Both the position numbers and the translations under genes were made by a program. Below the pieces are notes generated by a model. The model was not told where the DNA came from. It saw nothing but the letters and a program-made list of their open reading frames with translations, and did no database searches. Shown here piece by piece: positions 1 to 9,225 of a DNA stretch of 64,000 bases. How positions within the stretch are numbered: position 1 is the stretch's first letter; each line of letters opens with the position of its first letter. The DNA is from Corynebacterium matruchotii (GTDB taxonomy: Bacteria; Actinomycetota; Actinomycetes; Mycobacteriales; Mycobacteriaceae): the NCBI RefSeq assembly GCF_011612265.2, contig NZ_CP050134.2, positions 124,001-188,000 of the forward strand, in the 5' to 3' direction.

Positions 1-28
1 TGACCCCCTGGGCGGAAAGGCTGCCTCA

Positions 29-691
29 ATGATTGCGGATGCCCTGTCGATTCTTATGGACCCACAACGTTGGGGCGGCGACTCCGGGTTCATTATGCGC
101 AGTGAACAGCACATCGTATTAACACTCGTGGTACTCATCATCGGTTCGGTCTTGGCCATTCCCCTCGGAATCTGGTGTGCCCATGTGCGACCGGGGGAAG
201 TGATCGCAAGCATCCTCATGAACAGTGCCCGTGCGCTACCATCCCTGGGGCTTTTGATCCTTTTTGGGCTCTGGTTAGGTGTGGGGGTGCTGGCACCTAC
301 CCTCGCGCTCATCGTATTGGTGTTCCCCTCACTGTTCATAGGAGCTTACTCGGGAATAATGGCTATCGACGCCGGGATCATAGAGAGTGCTCGTGCCACC
401 GGCCATAGTTGGTGGCAGCAGGTACGGAAGATAGAAATCCCCTTGGCACTGCCGCTGATTGTGGGGGGCTTCCGGCAGGCTGCCCTCCTGGCAAGCTCAA
501 CCGCGACCTTTGTCGCCTACACATCAGATTTTGGATTAGGACGATATATTTTCGCTGGCTTGAAAACCCGCGACTATCCCCTCATGCTGTGTGGCTCACT
601 GCTCGTTATCCTCATCACATTCTTCTTCGACCTCATTTTTGGCAGGCTTCAAGCCTTGACCCATAACCGTCCTTGGAAGGACCACTCATGA
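29..691 (+). CDS. ABC transporter permease, osmoprotectant (OpuC/ProW) type
   Basis: Integral-membrane subunit of an ABC importer of the glycine betaine/choline/carnitine class, by overall resemblance to OpuCB/ProW permeases. The 220-residue protein has about five hydrophobic segments and a central coupling-helix region containing ESARATGHSWWQQ, as in binding-protein-dependent permeases. Start: ATG 29 has GGAAAGG nine bases upstream, but the frame is open to the window edge, so an earlier start cannot be excluded. Another frame gives a short tail TPWAERLPQ ending in TGA at 30-32, which would overlap this ATG as ATGA. That suggests an upstream operon gene outside the window. The stop overlaps the next start at 688. 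The substrate is inferred. Confidence 0.8.
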   Translation: MIADALSILMDPQRWGGDSGFIMRSEQHIVLTLVVLIIGSVLAIPLGIWCAHVRPGEVIASILMNSARALPSLGLLILFGLWLGVGVLAPTLALIVLVFPSLFIGAYSGIMAIDAGIIESARATGHSWWQQVRKIEIPLALPLIVGGFRQAALLASSTATFVAYTSDFGLGRYIFAGLKTRDYPLMLCGSLLVILITFFFDLIFGRLQALTHNRPWKDHS

Positions 692-1644
692 AAGCAATTG
701 TTGTGCACCAACCCGGACCACCCGAGGTATTGTGCTATGAAGAAATTCCCACACCTGCTGTACGGCCAGGATGGTCGTTAGTGAAAGTGCAGGCGGTAGG
801 CGTCAACCGGTCGGAAATATTCACACGTCAGGGGCTTTCCCCCACCGTTACCTTCCCGCGAATATTGGGAATTGAATGTGTAGGAGTCGTGGCGGATAGT
901 ACCACCCCCACCTTGGTGCCAGGGCAGAAAGTAGCGGCCCTCATGGGCGGCATGGGCCGAGAATTTGATGGGGGATATGCCGAATACGTTCTCCTGCCAA
1001 ATGATCGGATTTGGCCTATCCACACCTCTTTCACCTGGGAAGAACTCGGTGCAGTGCCGGAAACTTTTGTTACTGCCCTGGGTTCGATGAAACAGTTGCA
1101 GCTTCGGGCGGACAGCCGATTGCTGGTGCGGGCAGCAACCTCAGGGGTGGGGGTAGCAACAATCCAGCTGGTCCGGGCGCTTTACCCGAATGCCGTGATT
1201 GCTGGAACAACCCGTAACGAATCCAAGTTTGACACTTTAAAAGCGTTAGGATGCGACGGGGTTATCCTGGAGGAAGCACATAATGTTATTCATTCCGATG
1301 AAAAATTTGACTGCGTTCTGGACCTGATTGGTCCGTCCGCGATTCGGCACTCATTTGCGGTGCTGAAGCGGGGTGGAATTGTGTGTAATACCGGTTTGCT
1401 CGGCGGGCAGTGGACGCTCGAAAACTTCGACCCGATTATTGACACTTGTGGTGGGTATTTGACTGGATACCATTCCGGTGATGCAACCGCCGACCTGCTG
1501 CAAGAAGCCATCACGATTATTGAGGACCATGCCATTGATGTGACGCCGCACAAAGTGCTCCCCCTGAAGGAAGCAGCCCAGGCGCATACCCTCATGGAGT
1601 CAGGTGCGGGCTATGGTAAATATGTGCTCCTACCAGAACACTAA
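688..1644 (+). CDS. Quinone-oxidoreductase-like MDR family dehydrogenase
   Basis: NAD(P)H-dependent oxidoreductase of the medium-chain dehydrogenase/reductase superfamily, quinone oxidoreductase branch. Visible are the GroES-like N-terminal half (VGVNRSEIFTRQG), the GGYAEYVLLP segment and a Rossmann nucleotide-binding motif (ATSGVGVATIQLV) near residue 150. No structural zinc-binding Cys cluster is seen, which fits the zinc-free branch. ATG 688 is chosen over the in-frame ATG 673 because it overlaps the permease stop (ATGA), is preceded by GGAAGGACC and gives the usual MKAIVV start. It is translationally coupled to the permease gene. The substrate is unknown. An intrinsic terminator follows. 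Confidence 0.82.
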   Translation: MKAIVVHQPGPPEVLCYEEIPTPAVRPGWSLVKVQAVGVNRSEIFTRQGLSPTVTFPRILGIECVGVVADSTTPTLVPGQKVAALMGGMGREFDGGYAEYVLLPNDRIWPIHTSFTWEELGAVPETFVTALGSMKQLQLRADSRLLVRAATSGVGVATIQLVRALYPNAVIAGTTRNESKFDTLKALGCDGVILEEAHNVIHSDEKFDCVLDLIGPSAIRHSFAVLKRGGIVCNTGLLGGQWTLENFDPIIDTCGGYLTGYHSGDATADLLQEAITIIEDHAIDVTPHKVLPLKEAAQAHTLMESGAGYGKYVLLPEH

Positions 1645-1676
1645 CTGTGTTTGATGCGCCAACGCAACGGCGTGAA

Positions 1677-1703
1677 AAACCCCATGCAAATCGCATGGGG
1701 TTT
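1677..1703 (+). terminator. Intrinsic terminator after the oxidoreductase gene
   Basis: Perfect 11-bp stem AAACCCCATGC / GCATGGGGTTT with a short loop, ending in a short T run. It ends the plus-strand operon and lies just beyond the 3' end of the minus-strand tRNA gene. Confidence 0.85.
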
Positions 1704-1712
1704 CTATTAAAG

Positions 1713-1783
1713 AGCCGATGACGGGAATCGAACCCGCGCCGCCTGCTTGGGAAGCAGGAGTTCTGCCATTGAACTACATCGGC
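1713..1783 (-). tRNA. tRNA-Gly (anticodon CCC)
   Basis: On the minus strand the 7-bp acceptor GCCGATG pairs with CATCGGC. The anticodon arm is CCTGC-TTCCCAA-GCAGG, giving anticodon CCC, which reads GGG codons. The T arm contains GGGTTCGATTCCC. The discriminator base is T, as expected for glycine tRNAs. CCA is not encoded. Confidence 0.95.
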
Positions 1784-2038
1784 AATAGTGGTTGCTACTT
1801 AAGGGCCAGGCCAATAGGCTGACCGGTTCACAACGAAGTACAGTTTAGCACTAAAAAATCCTGCGGGGGCAATTTAGGCAAGAAAAATGGGTATTTCCAG
1901 GTCAACGCCAGGTTGCAACCAGGCCATAACCCCAGGCGCTGGCACCCCAGCTGCCACGAGTGCTCCGATACTTCGACGCTTCATCGGCGTTCCTTCCCAT
2001 TGGTGTGTTGGACTCCTATGCCGGGTTACACTAAAAAG

Positions 2039-2602
2039 GTGCTTTATTCCGATCGTGACATACGTGCAGCAATCGATGCCGGCGATTTAATTATCGACCC
2101 CTTCGACCCGGAACTGGTCCAGCCCTCCAGTGTGGATGTGCGCATGGATCGGCATTTTCGGGTTTTCAATAATTCCAAATACACCCACATTGATCCGAAA
2201 CAGCAGCAGGATGATCTGACCAGCATGGTTGAGGTCGCCGAGGATGAGCCGTTTGTGCTGCACCCGGGGGAGTTTGTGCTGGGCTCCACACTGGAGCGGT
2301 TTGCGTTACCCGCGCACATGGCCGGCCGCCTGGAGGGCAAGAGCTCGCTGGGTCGGCTGGGACTACTCACGCATTCGACCGCCGGGTTTGTAGACCCGGG
2401 CTTTTCCGGCCGCATCACCCTGGAGTTGTCGAATGTGGCCAACCTGCCCATCACGTTGTGGCCGGGCATGAAGGTCGGCCAGTTGGCGCTGTTTAAAATG
2501 ACGAGCCCCGCCGAAATCCCGTATGGTTCCAGCGTGCTGGGTTCGAAGTATCAGGGCCAGGAAGGCCCCACGCCGTCGCGCGCCTATCTGAATTTTTCCT
2601 GA
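2039..2602 (+). CDS. dcd: dCTP deaminase (probably bifunctional, dUMP-forming)
   Basis: Converts dCTP towards dUMP for thymidylate synthesis in the cytosol. The sequence follows the mycobacterial enzyme closely: [12 protein letters not shown] at the N-terminus, [24 protein letters not shown], the catalytic block [14 protein letters not shown] with a downstream [13 protein letters not shown], and a C-terminal [14 protein letters not shown]. Mycobacterial-type Dcd proteins are known to be bifunctional deaminase/dUTPases. GTG 2039 aligns exactly with the family start (187 aa). An in-frame ATG at 2018 would add seven non-conserved residues. No strong ribosome binding site is seen before GTG, so a leaderless mRNA is possible. 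Confidence 0.95.
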   Translation: MLYSDRDIRAAIDAGDLIIDPFDPELVQPSSVDVRMDRHFRVFNNSKYTHIDPKQQQDDLTSMVEVAEDEPFVLHPGEFVLGSTLERFALPAHMAGRLEGKSSLGRLGLLTHSTAGFVDPGFSGRITLELSNVANLPITLWPGMKVGQLALFKMTSPAEIPYGSSVLGSKYQGQEGPTPSRAYLNFS

Positions 2603-2605
2603 CTC

Positions 2606-2616
2606 GCTTATCGACG
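2606..2616 (+). repeat. Copy of the GCTTRTCGACG motif after dcd
   Basis: The 11-mer GCTTATCGACG lies just behind the dcd stop and is followed by CCCTCCCGTGGGGG, which can fold as a small hairpin. The same arrangement (11-mer, then a C-rich/CCGTGGG hairpin) recurs at 4701 and 33244. It is part of a window-wide family described in the findings. Confidence 0.8.
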
Positions 2617-2873
2617 CCCTCCCGTGGGGGTGATAGGGGTGTAGAAAAGGAGCATTTTTATTGCTGAGTTTATCGCTTGGTAACGCTCAGAAATAGCCGG
2701 CAAAACCGGGGTAAAAATACGATTTTTGGCGCATAAAATCTCATAAAGGCTGGTATTTGCATCTAGTTATATTTAGTAAAATCTGGGGAAAATTTTATAT
2801 TAGGGCTAGATTTGCTGATATGGAATAGTGAACCGGCTTAACGTCTCACGGTTTCCTGTTTAGGCTTACATAC

Positions 2874-4481
2874 ATGCGCAACAGTGGATTGAGAACCGGT
2901 ACACGTCGACAAGCTGCGGTCGTGACCACCGCCGCATTATGCGCCATTATGGCGTTGGGATTGGCACCCCAGCCTGGTCACGCGCAGCAAGCAAACACCA
3001 CCGGCTCCACCGTTGCTACGCCTGGTGGCGGGAATTCGGTCGGCACCCCGGCGGATGGTACTGGCGCCGGCACGGGCGCCACCGGCAATACCGGCACCAC
3101 CAGCACGAGCACCACTGCCAGCACCGCGGGCGCGAGTGCGAGCAGCCAACCATCCCAGGAAACGGCCGCCCCGGCGACGGCCGATCCTTCAAAGGTGTCC
3201 ACAAAAACCGATGATGTCCAGGAGACTAAAGAGGCAGCAAATGGCGCCACCGACCCGCAGAAAGCACCATTGCTAGTTCCGGGTGGTGCGATTGACGGCA
3301 AACTGTACCCCAAGCTGTTTCAGGATAAATTCACCGATACCGCCACGGCCCGCGGTCTGCTCCACTGGGATGTGGAGTTGAAGGAGGACGAGCGGCTTGC
3401 CTTCAGCTATATTGTGCCCCCCAAGCAGGGGATTCAGCGGATGGATTCAACCCTGCAAATCATCCCATTCATTATCGACCAGGAGGGCCATAATTGTGTG
3501 GCTCAAAAGAGCACCGATCAGGAAGATAACACGAATTTTGCCGCCCCATTTACGGGATATATTAGTTCCCCCAGGGTGGGCGGCCAGGACCAGGAGTGTA
3601 AGCCGGGCAAATTTAAAGTGTCTTTAGAGCGCCGGGGCGCCATTGAGCCATCCATGGAGATTCCATTCGAATTCATGTTGTGGAAGGTTCCCCGGACGTC
3701 GGAAGAACCAACGGCTGCGGCGTCGACAAATGCGACATTAGCCACGGATGATAGTCCCGCGGTGCCGTTGACCATGGCGGATGAGCGCAAGAATGCGAAA
3801 TTAATAGGATCGGGAAACTATTCCGGCACGCTGGAGCCCAATAAACTGCAATGGTTCAAGGTTTTAGTGTCGGAGGGGCAGCGGTTGCATGTGGATGTGA
3901 ATGCGTCGCCCATTGAGCTGGAGCGGAATGCGGACACCAGTCAGCCTATTTCGCTGGAGTGGCGGGTGGTGGGCCCTACGTTTAACCCGGTCATGACCAC
4001 GGGCACGACCGATAGCGTGCCATACGATAATGTGTCGGTGTCGTCCAAGCAGGCCGTGGGGATCGAGACCGTCACCAATCCGATCCAGTGGCCGAACCTG
4101 GAGAAGGAGCAGGGCAGTGGTGTGGGCGAGTTCCTGTCTGGGGAGCAGTGGGTGGCGCTTCGGTATTACCGTCCGCAGGCCACGGCAAACACGCAACCGT
4201 TGAAGTTCACTATTTCGCTGGCGGTGTCGGGCACACCCTTGTCGGTACCGAAGTTTGTGGATAACCTCACCGGTCAGGCGGCTACAGACGCGAAGCGGCA
4301 AGAAGCTGTGGCCGAGGAGTCCCAGTCGAAAACATCACCAAGGTTTATGGTGCGCAGTAATTCCACCCCCGGCCAATTATGGACGTGGGCTATGGTTGCC
4401 GCAATAGTGGCAAGCATCGGCGCCGTGGGCGGGGTGGGGATCCTGCGCGGCCGGGGCAAGGAAGTGTCCCTGTTCCACTAG
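2874..4481 (+). CDS. Large secreted/membrane-anchored protein of unknown function
   Basis: A 535-residue protein that I do not recognise by family. It starts with a signal peptide (Arg-rich n-region, hydrophobic stretch, cleavage near GHAQQ at about residue 38). A low-complexity Gly/Thr/Ser/Ala-rich linker runs to about residue 120. A mixed, probably beta-rich extracellular region follows, with two widely separated Cys. The C-terminus has one transmembrane helix (WTWAMVAAIVASIGAVGGVGIL) and a short basic cytosolic tail. There is no LPXTG motif, so it is probably held by the C-terminal helix. The upstream 270 bases are AT-rich and without an ORF, consistent with a promoter. It converges on the YibE/F gene across a shared terminator. 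Confidence 0.8.
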   Translation: MRNSGLRTGTRRQAAVVTTAALCAIMALGLAPQPGHAQQANTTGSTVATPGGGNSVGTPADGTGAGTGATGNTGTTSTSTTASTAGASASSQPSQETAAPATADPSKVSTKTDDVQETKEAANGATDPQKAPLLVPGGAIDGKLYPKLFQDKFTDTATARGLLHWDVELKEDERLAFSYIVPPKQGIQRMDSTLQIIPFIIDQEGHNCVAQKSTDQEDNTNFAAPFTGYISSPRVGGQDQECKPGKFKVSLERRGAIEPSMEIPFEFMLWKVPRTSEEPTAAASTNATLATDDSPAVPLTMADERKNAKLIGSGNYSGTLEPNKLQWFKVLVSEGQRLHVDVNASPIELERNADTSQPISLEWRVVGPTFNPVMTTGTTDSVPYDNVSVSSKQAVGIETVTNPIQWPNLEKEQGSGVGEFLSGEQWVALRYYRPQATANTQPLKFTISLAVSGTPLSVPKFVDNLTGQAATDAKRQEAVAEESQSKTSPRFMVRSNSTPGQLWTWAMVAAIVASIGAVGGVGILRGRGKEVSLFH

Positions 4482-4533
4482 GGGCGCGTGGTACAGTATT
4501 GGTGCACCGGTGAGAAACGTAAGGAGGTGCACC

Positions 4534-4764
4534 TTGGCACAGCGCAATGCTGACCGGCGGATGTGGAAAATGAGCCCAGAACGACTGGAGGCACATCTGC
4601 AATTACGCAGCCGGGCGCGACGCGTCCCGGACAAAAAGAAACAAGCAAGCAAAAAGGCCTGCCGCCGAGGAAAGTGGCAGGCCTTTGGCCTCTCTTACGA
4701 GCTTATCGACGCCCCTACCGTGGGATTATGCGGTCGTCGGGGCGGGGTCCGCTACGGCCTCTGA
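4534..4764 (+). CDS. Possible small basic protein (doubtful)
   Basis: A TTG start at 4534 follows a near-perfect ribosome binding site (AAGGAGG, six bases before the start). The first 45 codons read as a plausible basic small protein (RNADRRMWKMSPERLEAHLQ, then a Lys/Arg-rich stretch). Against it, the frame runs through the bidirectional terminator at 4653-4686 and into the 3' end of the opposite gene before stopping. Either the gene is real and shorter than drawn through a local change, or this is a fortuitous reading frame. No function is assigned. Confidence 0.35.
   Translation: MAQRNADRRMWKMSPERLEAHLQLRSRARRVPDKKKQASKKACRRGKWQAFGLSYELIDAPTVGLCGRRGGVRYGL
4653..4686. terminator. Bidirectional terminator
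   Basis: Stem AAAGGCCTGCC / GGCAGGCCTTT, 11 perfect base pairs around a 12-base loop, with A and T runs on the two sides. It lies between the convergent secreted-protein and YibE/F genes and can serve both. Confidence 0.8.
4701..4711 (+). repeat. Copy of the GCTTRTCGACG motif near the YibE/F gene end
   Basis: GCTTATCGACG followed by CCCCTACCGTGGG, between the terminator and the stop of the minus-strand YibE/F gene. It has the same layout as the copies at 2606 and 33244. Confidence 0.8.
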
Positions 4765-6456
4765 ATCAGCACCCTCATCGGTGGTGGTGTCGGCCTTGTT
4801 GCTGGTGTTCGGCACCGTGTATGCGGCAATCACCGTGGTGATGGGTACGGTCAGCGTGAGGGCGAGTGCACCAATCCCGGAACGCAGCATTTCGGTGGCT
4901 ACAACGTCGCTGGTGAGGATTTGCACCAGCGGCCGTTCCGACACCGACAGCAGCAGCAGGAGTGGCAAGGATGCACCCGTGTAGGTAAGCACCAGGGTGT
5001 ACACCATGGAGGCAATATGGTCGCGGCCCACCTTCATGGCCCCCAGGAATAGCCGGGCTGGTGATGCCTGCGGGTCTAGGTCGGCCAGCTCGTTGATGGT
5101 GGAAGCCTGGGAGATAGCGACGTCGTTGAGCACGCCCAGGGCACCAATGATGAACCCGCAGAGCATGAGGCCCTTCACGGACACGTCGGGAAGGTTCACA
5201 ATGATGGACAGGTTATCGCTATTGCCGAGGCCACGAAGCTCGTTATTGTCGATGGCGATGGTGGCCAGCCATGCGGCAATGACGAGTGCTAAGAGGGTGC
5301 CACCAAGCGCCGACGCGGATTTCCAATTGAACCCGTGCACCATAAACACCACCAGCAGGAGGATTGCGGCCCCACTGACGACCGCCGCCGAAATTGGGGA
5401 GGCGCCCAACAGCAATATTCGGACGGTAAACAGCACCACCACAACCAGAGTGATGCCCAACCCCAGGAGGGCCCGCACGCCGCGGATCAGCGCAAACCCG
5501 GCGATCGCCGCCGCGATAATGAGTCCCCACAGCAGCAGCGGGTAAGTGCGTTGGAAGTCGCTAAACCCATACGACATGGCCCCATCGGCTGCCTTGTCCT
5601 CGATGAGGAGAATCCGGTCATTCTTGTGCAGCTCGGGCTCGCCGGGGTTGTGCGAATTAATCAATAGGGTGCGTTGCCCCTTGTTGGTGCCCGAGTCGAT
5701 TTGGGTGATATACCACTGGCAGTTATTATCCGACCCGGGCGATTCCCGCGGCGAAGTGTCGAACACTCGGCCGACTTCCGACGACGTGCATGACCCTGGT
5801 TGGGTGAATAATACGGTGCCCTCAACCTGCGCATGACTCATGCTGAATGAGGTATAAAAATTCGGCGAAATATTGGGTTTTTTATCGCCCGGCCACATGG
5901 TGTACACGCCGAAAATGGTGCCGCCAACCCAGGCTGCAATAAACGCAACCAGCAGGATGCGCGTAAACGTCCAGGTCCGGGTCTTCGGTTTGCTTTGCTT
6001 ATCGACGTCTACAGCTGGGCTTTCAGCCTCTGGTTTCCGCTGCGACCGGGGCACCCGGGGCTGCTTCGCCGGCTTGGCTGGTTTAGTTGGCTTCGCCGGC
6101 TGCTCCGAAGCCACGGGGGTAGCGGGGGTGGGTTGGGTAGGCTTGGTTCCCTTCGCCGGCCGGGGCTTCCGAACCCGCGGCCCCTTCGGGGTGGCGGGGG
6201 CAGCATCAGCAGGCTGTTGGGATACTTTCCGAACCGTCCGTTTGGCCGGGCGACCGGTACCCGCCGACTGCGGCGAGGACGATTGCGCCGCCTTGGTGGG
6301 GCGCACAGCTGGCTTTGCCTTTGCGGACTTCGACCCCTTTGCCGGTTGTTGGGCAGCGGGTGTGATGCGCTTCGACCGTCGATTCCGCCGAATCTCCGCT
6401 GGCGACTCTGGTTCGTTCTCTGACTCTGATTCTAATTGGTGGTTATGCCTACCCAT
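4726..6456 (-). CDS. YibE/F family membrane protein
   Basis: Multi-pass membrane protein of the YibE/F family, transport function unproven. The first ~150 residues are an unusual cytosolic tail rich in Lys, Pro and Ala (repeated KPTKPAKPAK-like runs). One transmembrane helix (residues ~165-185) and an extracytoplasmic region containing two Cys follow. Then come seven or so helices including VVSGAAILLLVVFMVHGFNW and LCGFIIGALGVLNDVAISQA, the latter typical of YibE/F. ATG 6456 (MGRHNHQ) is preferred over the upstream in-frame start because AGGAG lies eight bases before it. It begins ten bases after the aminotransferase gene and is probably cotranscribed with it. Confidence 0.85.
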   Translation of the reverse strand: MGRHNHQLESESENEPESPAEIRRNRRSKRITPAAQQPAKGSKSAKAKPAVRPTKAAQSSSPQSAGTGRPAKRTVRKVSQQPADAAPATPKGPRVRKPRPAKGTKPTQPTPATPVASEQPAKPTKPAKPAKQPRVPRSQRKPEAESPAVDVDKQSKPKTRTWTFTRILLVAFIAAWVGGTIFGVYTMWPGDKKPNISPNFYTSFSMSHAQVEGTVLFTQPGSCTSSEVGRVFDTSPRESPGSDNNCQWYITQIDSGTNKGQRTLLINSHNPGEPELHKNDRILLIEDKAADGAMSYGFSDFQRTYPLLLWGLIIAAAIAGFALIRGVRALLGLGITLVVVVLFTVRILLLGASPISAAVVSGAAILLLVVFMVHGFNWKSASALGGTLLALVIAAWLATIAIDNNELRGLGNSDNLSIIVNLPDVSVKGLMLCGFIIGALGVLNDVAISQASTINELADLDPQASPARLFLGAMKVGRDHIASMVYTLVLTYTGASLPLLLLLSVSERPLVQILTSDVVATEMLRSGIGALALTLTVPITTVIAAYTVPNTSNKADTTTDEGADSEAVADPAPTTA

Positions 6457-6466
6457 CGGATCACTC

Positions 6467-7774
6467 CTACTGCTTGTAGCTGGACAGGAAATTTCCCAGG
6501 CGATCAATAGCTTCCGCTAATTCATTGGCCCACGGTAGGGTCACCACCCGGAAATGGTCGGGCTGTGGCCAATTGAAACCAGTCCCATGAACCAACAAAA
6601 TTTTCTCGGCACGCAACAAGTCCAGCATCAATTGGGAATCATCGTGGATATCGTAATATTCGAGATCCAACTTAGGGAAAGCATACAACGCCCCCTTAGG
6701 CTTTACGCAGCTCACACCCGGAATTTCATTGAGTTTTTCCCACGTCACATCACGTTGCCTTGTCAGCCGGCCATGGGCGGAAGTCAAATCATAAATTGAC
6801 TGCCGACCCCCCAAGGCTACCTGAATTGCATGCTGTGCCGGCACATTGGCGCACAAACGGGTGCTCGATAATAAATCCAATCCCTCAATAAAACCCCGGG
6901 CGTGGTCCTTCGGGCCAGTCAATACCATCCACCCGGCACGGTAACCTGCCACCCGATAAGTTTTCGAAAGCCCATTGAAAGTGATACACAGCAGGTCGGG
7001 GGCGAGGGAGGCAATGGATGTGTGGGTAGCATCATCGTAGAGAATCCGGTCGTAGATTTCATCGGCCAGGATAAGTAACCCATATTCCCGGGCTATTTCG
7101 ACAATCTGTTTGAGTGTCTCTGGTGAGTATACTGCGCCGGTAGGGTTATTGGGGTTAATGACCACAATGGCTTTGGTGCGTTCGGTGATTTTGGCCCGCA
7201 TGTCTGCTATGTCGGGGTTCCAATCGGCGGCCTCGTCGCAGATGTAGTGGACGGGTTTCCCACCGGCCAGGGACACAGCTGCGGTCCATAATGGGTAGTC
7301 AGGTGCAGGAATGAGTACCTCATCACCGTCGTTAAGCAAGGCTTGGGTGACCATGGTGATGAGTTCGGACACCCCGTTACCCAGGTAGACGTCGTTAATG
7401 CTGAATTTCGGGAACCCGGGTATCACCTCGTAGCGGGTGACCACGGCGCGGCGGGCGGTAATAATGCCTTTAGAGGTCGAATACCCTTGCGAAAATGGGA
7501 GGGCGGCGATCATGTCTTGCACGATCACGTCGGGGGCCTCAAACCCGAAAATGGCGGGGTTGCCGGTGTTGAGCTTGAGAATGCGATGCCCGTCAAGCTC
7601 TAATCTTTCTGCCTCCTCAGCCACCGGCCCCCGGATTTCGTAGAGCACATTTTTCATTTTCTCCGACTGGTCGAAGATGCGCCGGCGCTGAGGCCGGCGG
7701 AGTGGTGTGCGGGTTTCGGTGGGGGTTTCGACAGGCGCTTCAGTTGGGGTGTTGTGGGGTTCCTTGTTATTCAT
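6467..7774 (-). CDS. alaT: Alanine-type aminotransferase (AlaT/AlaA-like)
   Basis: PLP-dependent class I/II aminotransferase, most like E. coli AlaA and corynebacterial AlaT, which form alanine from pyruvate and glutamate. Landmarks: GNPAIFGF and FSQGYSTSKGI near the N-terminus, the VINPNNPTGAVYS substrate/PLP segment, ILADEIYDRILYDD, and FNGLSKTYRVAGYRAGW, whose Lys is the PLP-binding residue. The 435 residues match the family length. The first ~30 residues are Thr/Pro-rich and may be a non-conserved extension. It is the first gene of a two-gene minus-strand unit with the YibE/F gene. Confidence 0.87.
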   Translation of the reverse strand: MNNKEPHNTPTEAPVETPTETRTPLRRPQRRRIFDQSEKMKNVLYEIRGPVAEEAERLELDGHRILKLNTGNPAIFGFEAPDVIVQDMIAALPFSQGYSTSKGIITARRAVVTRYEVIPGFPKFSINDVYLGNGVSELITMVTQALLNDGDEVLIPAPDYPLWTAAVSLAGGKPVHYICDEAADWNPDIADMRAKITERTKAIVVINPNNPTGAVYSPETLKQIVEIAREYGLLILADEIYDRILYDDATHTSIASLAPDLLCITFNGLSKTYRVAGYRAGWMVLTGPKDHARGFIEGLDLLSSTRLCANVPAQHAIQVALGGRQSIYDLTSAHGRLTRQRDVTWEKLNEIPGVSCVKPKGALYAFPKLDLEYYDIHDDSQLMLDLLRAEKILLVHGTGFNWPQPDHFRVVTLPWANELAEAIDRLGNFLSSYKQ

Positions 7775-7898
7775 TCGTTAAATTTTGCCACTTTTTGCCC
7801 CAGTGCGCACACAGACATGTGCGGGTGAGGCAATGAAACTTATGAACGCCCCCACATGTGACATGCCCATGCTTTGGTGGGCTGACCCTCGGTTAGCG

Positions 7899-8516
7899 TC
7901 AATCGTTGTTATACCGCCATCGGATAACGCTGTACCGTAGTTGTTGTGGGTTGTATTGGTCCGTGGTCACCTGTTGTTGGGTGATTTGGATCTGCTGATA
8001 TTGCTGGGAGGTTAGTTGTTGGGGATCGATCATTTGTGGCGGCTGTGGTGGTTCCGTGGGCTGCCCCAAAAATTTCACCCCCGCAACGACCAAGCCGACG
8101 AGAATCAGTGGGAGCAAGGCAAAGCCCAACAGGTACAGGAATGGGGTGATTGCCATACTGGCCAGCATAAACAGTGGCAGTAACATGAGGAACCGGTATA
8201 AGACTTTGGTGCGGTTTTCCGGTTTGTAGCCAGCGTTAGGGGGATAGAGGGGGGCGTTTGTCGTTGCGACTGGTCCTACCGATGGTGGGGGAGTGGGGGA
8301 GGGCGAAACTAGTGGGGGGAGGTCCGCGAAGACTGGTGCCAGGTCGGATTGCATGACTGCGTTGGTGATGCTGGCGAGCCGGTTGTCGTATTCGGTGACG
8401 TCAAGCCGGCCAGCGGTGAAGTGCTTCCCTAGAGCGTCCATTGCCTCTTGGCGCTCGGCGTCACCAATGCGGTAATCCCGGTTACCTGGGTTGATTGGGG
8501 GCACAGGCGATGTCAT
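7899..8516 (-). CDS. DUF1707 membrane protein, cluster copy 1
   Basis: A 205-residue protein with the N-terminal DUF1707 domain: YRIGDAERQEAMDALGKHF, then GRLDVTEYDNRL and DLPPL at its end. A Pro-rich linker and two adjacent transmembrane helices (about residues 105-145) follow, then a Gln-rich cytosolic tail. DUF1707 occurs in many actinobacterial membrane proteins and its function is unknown. It is the most 3' of six tandem relatives on this strand. Its upstream block (ACTAATAATAGTGAAG on the plus strand) is shared with the copy at 9226-9897, so the two probably have similar promoters and arose by duplication. Confidence 0.85.
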   Translation of the reverse strand: MTSPVPPINPGNRDYRIGDAERQEAMDALGKHFTAGRLDVTEYDNRLASITNAVMQSDLAPVFADLPPLVSPSPTPPPSVGPVATTNAPLYPPNAGYKPENRTKVLYRFLMLLPLFMLASMAITPFLYLLGFALLPLILVGLVVAGVKFLGQPTEPPQPPQMIDPQQLTSQQYQQIQITQQQVTTDQYNPQQLRYSVIRWRYNND

Positions 8517-8553
8517 AGTACTAATAATAGTGAAGTTATTAGCGTGGGCGGCA

Positions 8554-9159
8554 CTAGTATTGTCTGTTTATGTTGTTAAACATGTTTTGAATCTGTTGCT
8601 GCTGTTGTTGTCTCCAGCGGTATTGTGCGTATTCTTCGTTTGCCGCCTCATCTAAGAGAGCACGCTGCTGGAGGTTCAACTGGTTACTGAAATTCTGGTA
8701 TACACGTTTGTATTTATCCACAGTAGCCATAGAAATTACAATAAGTGGTGCGATTAAGATCGGCATGGAAAATACGAATCCTGGAGGACCAGCAACGCCC
8801 AGACTGATGAGGAAAATAACGCCCAAAAGTATGGGTAACAGGATTATTACTAACGGGCTCATGGATTGTGCTTTTTGTGCCGCATGGCATGCCTTGAGCA
8901 ATTGCTTGCCATCGTAGGCGGGGCCAGGCGCCGGAAGGTCGGCGAAGATCGCCACCAGGTGGGACCACATGGTTGCCCCCATGATGCCAACCATCCGGGT
9001 TTCATATTCCGTAGGCTGTAGCTTGCCAGCCGCATAATGCTGATCCAACGAGGTTTTCGCATGCCACCGTTCAATGTTCCCAATGGGATAATCCCAGCTA
9101 GCGAACTTAGAATTAGAAACAGGATCTCGGGGGTAGGGTGGGAGTGCCTGCGGATTCAT
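8554..9159 (-). CDS. Divergent DUF1707-like membrane protein, cluster copy 2
   Basis: A 201-residue protein related to its neighbours, but with a decayed DUF1707 region: the YRIGDAERQ motif is replaced by WDYPIGNIERWHAKTSLDQHY, while AAGKLQPTEYETRM and FADLPAPGPAYDG remain. Two transmembrane helices (MSPLVIILLPILLGVIFLIS and the following one) precede a Gln-rich tail. ATG 9159 (MNPQALPPYP) is chosen because the same MNPQ start with an upstream AGGT is found in the copy at 9971-10453. The two share the FADLPAPGPAYDG...KACH/R block and form a second subfamily. Function unknown. Confidence 0.78.
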   Translation of the reverse strand: MNPQALPPYPRDPVSNSKFASWDYPIGNIERWHAKTSLDQHYAAGKLQPTEYETRMVGIMGATMWSHLVAIFADLPAPGPAYDGKQLLKACHAAQKAQSMSPLVIILLPILLGVIFLISLGVAGPPGFVFSMPILIAPLIVISMATVDKYKRVYQNFSNQLNLQQRALLDEAANEEYAQYRWRQQQQQQIQNMFNNINRQY

Positions 9160-9225
9160 ACCTATCAATTGTAGTGGTGGGCTCCCGGTTGCCTGACCAC
9201 ACACTCGCACCCCATCACCGGCAGG

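Noticed and set aside
5873..6520. 215-residue plus-strand ORF over the YibE/F N-terminus
   Set aside because: Mirror of the Lys/Pro/Ala-rich tail coded on the minus strand.
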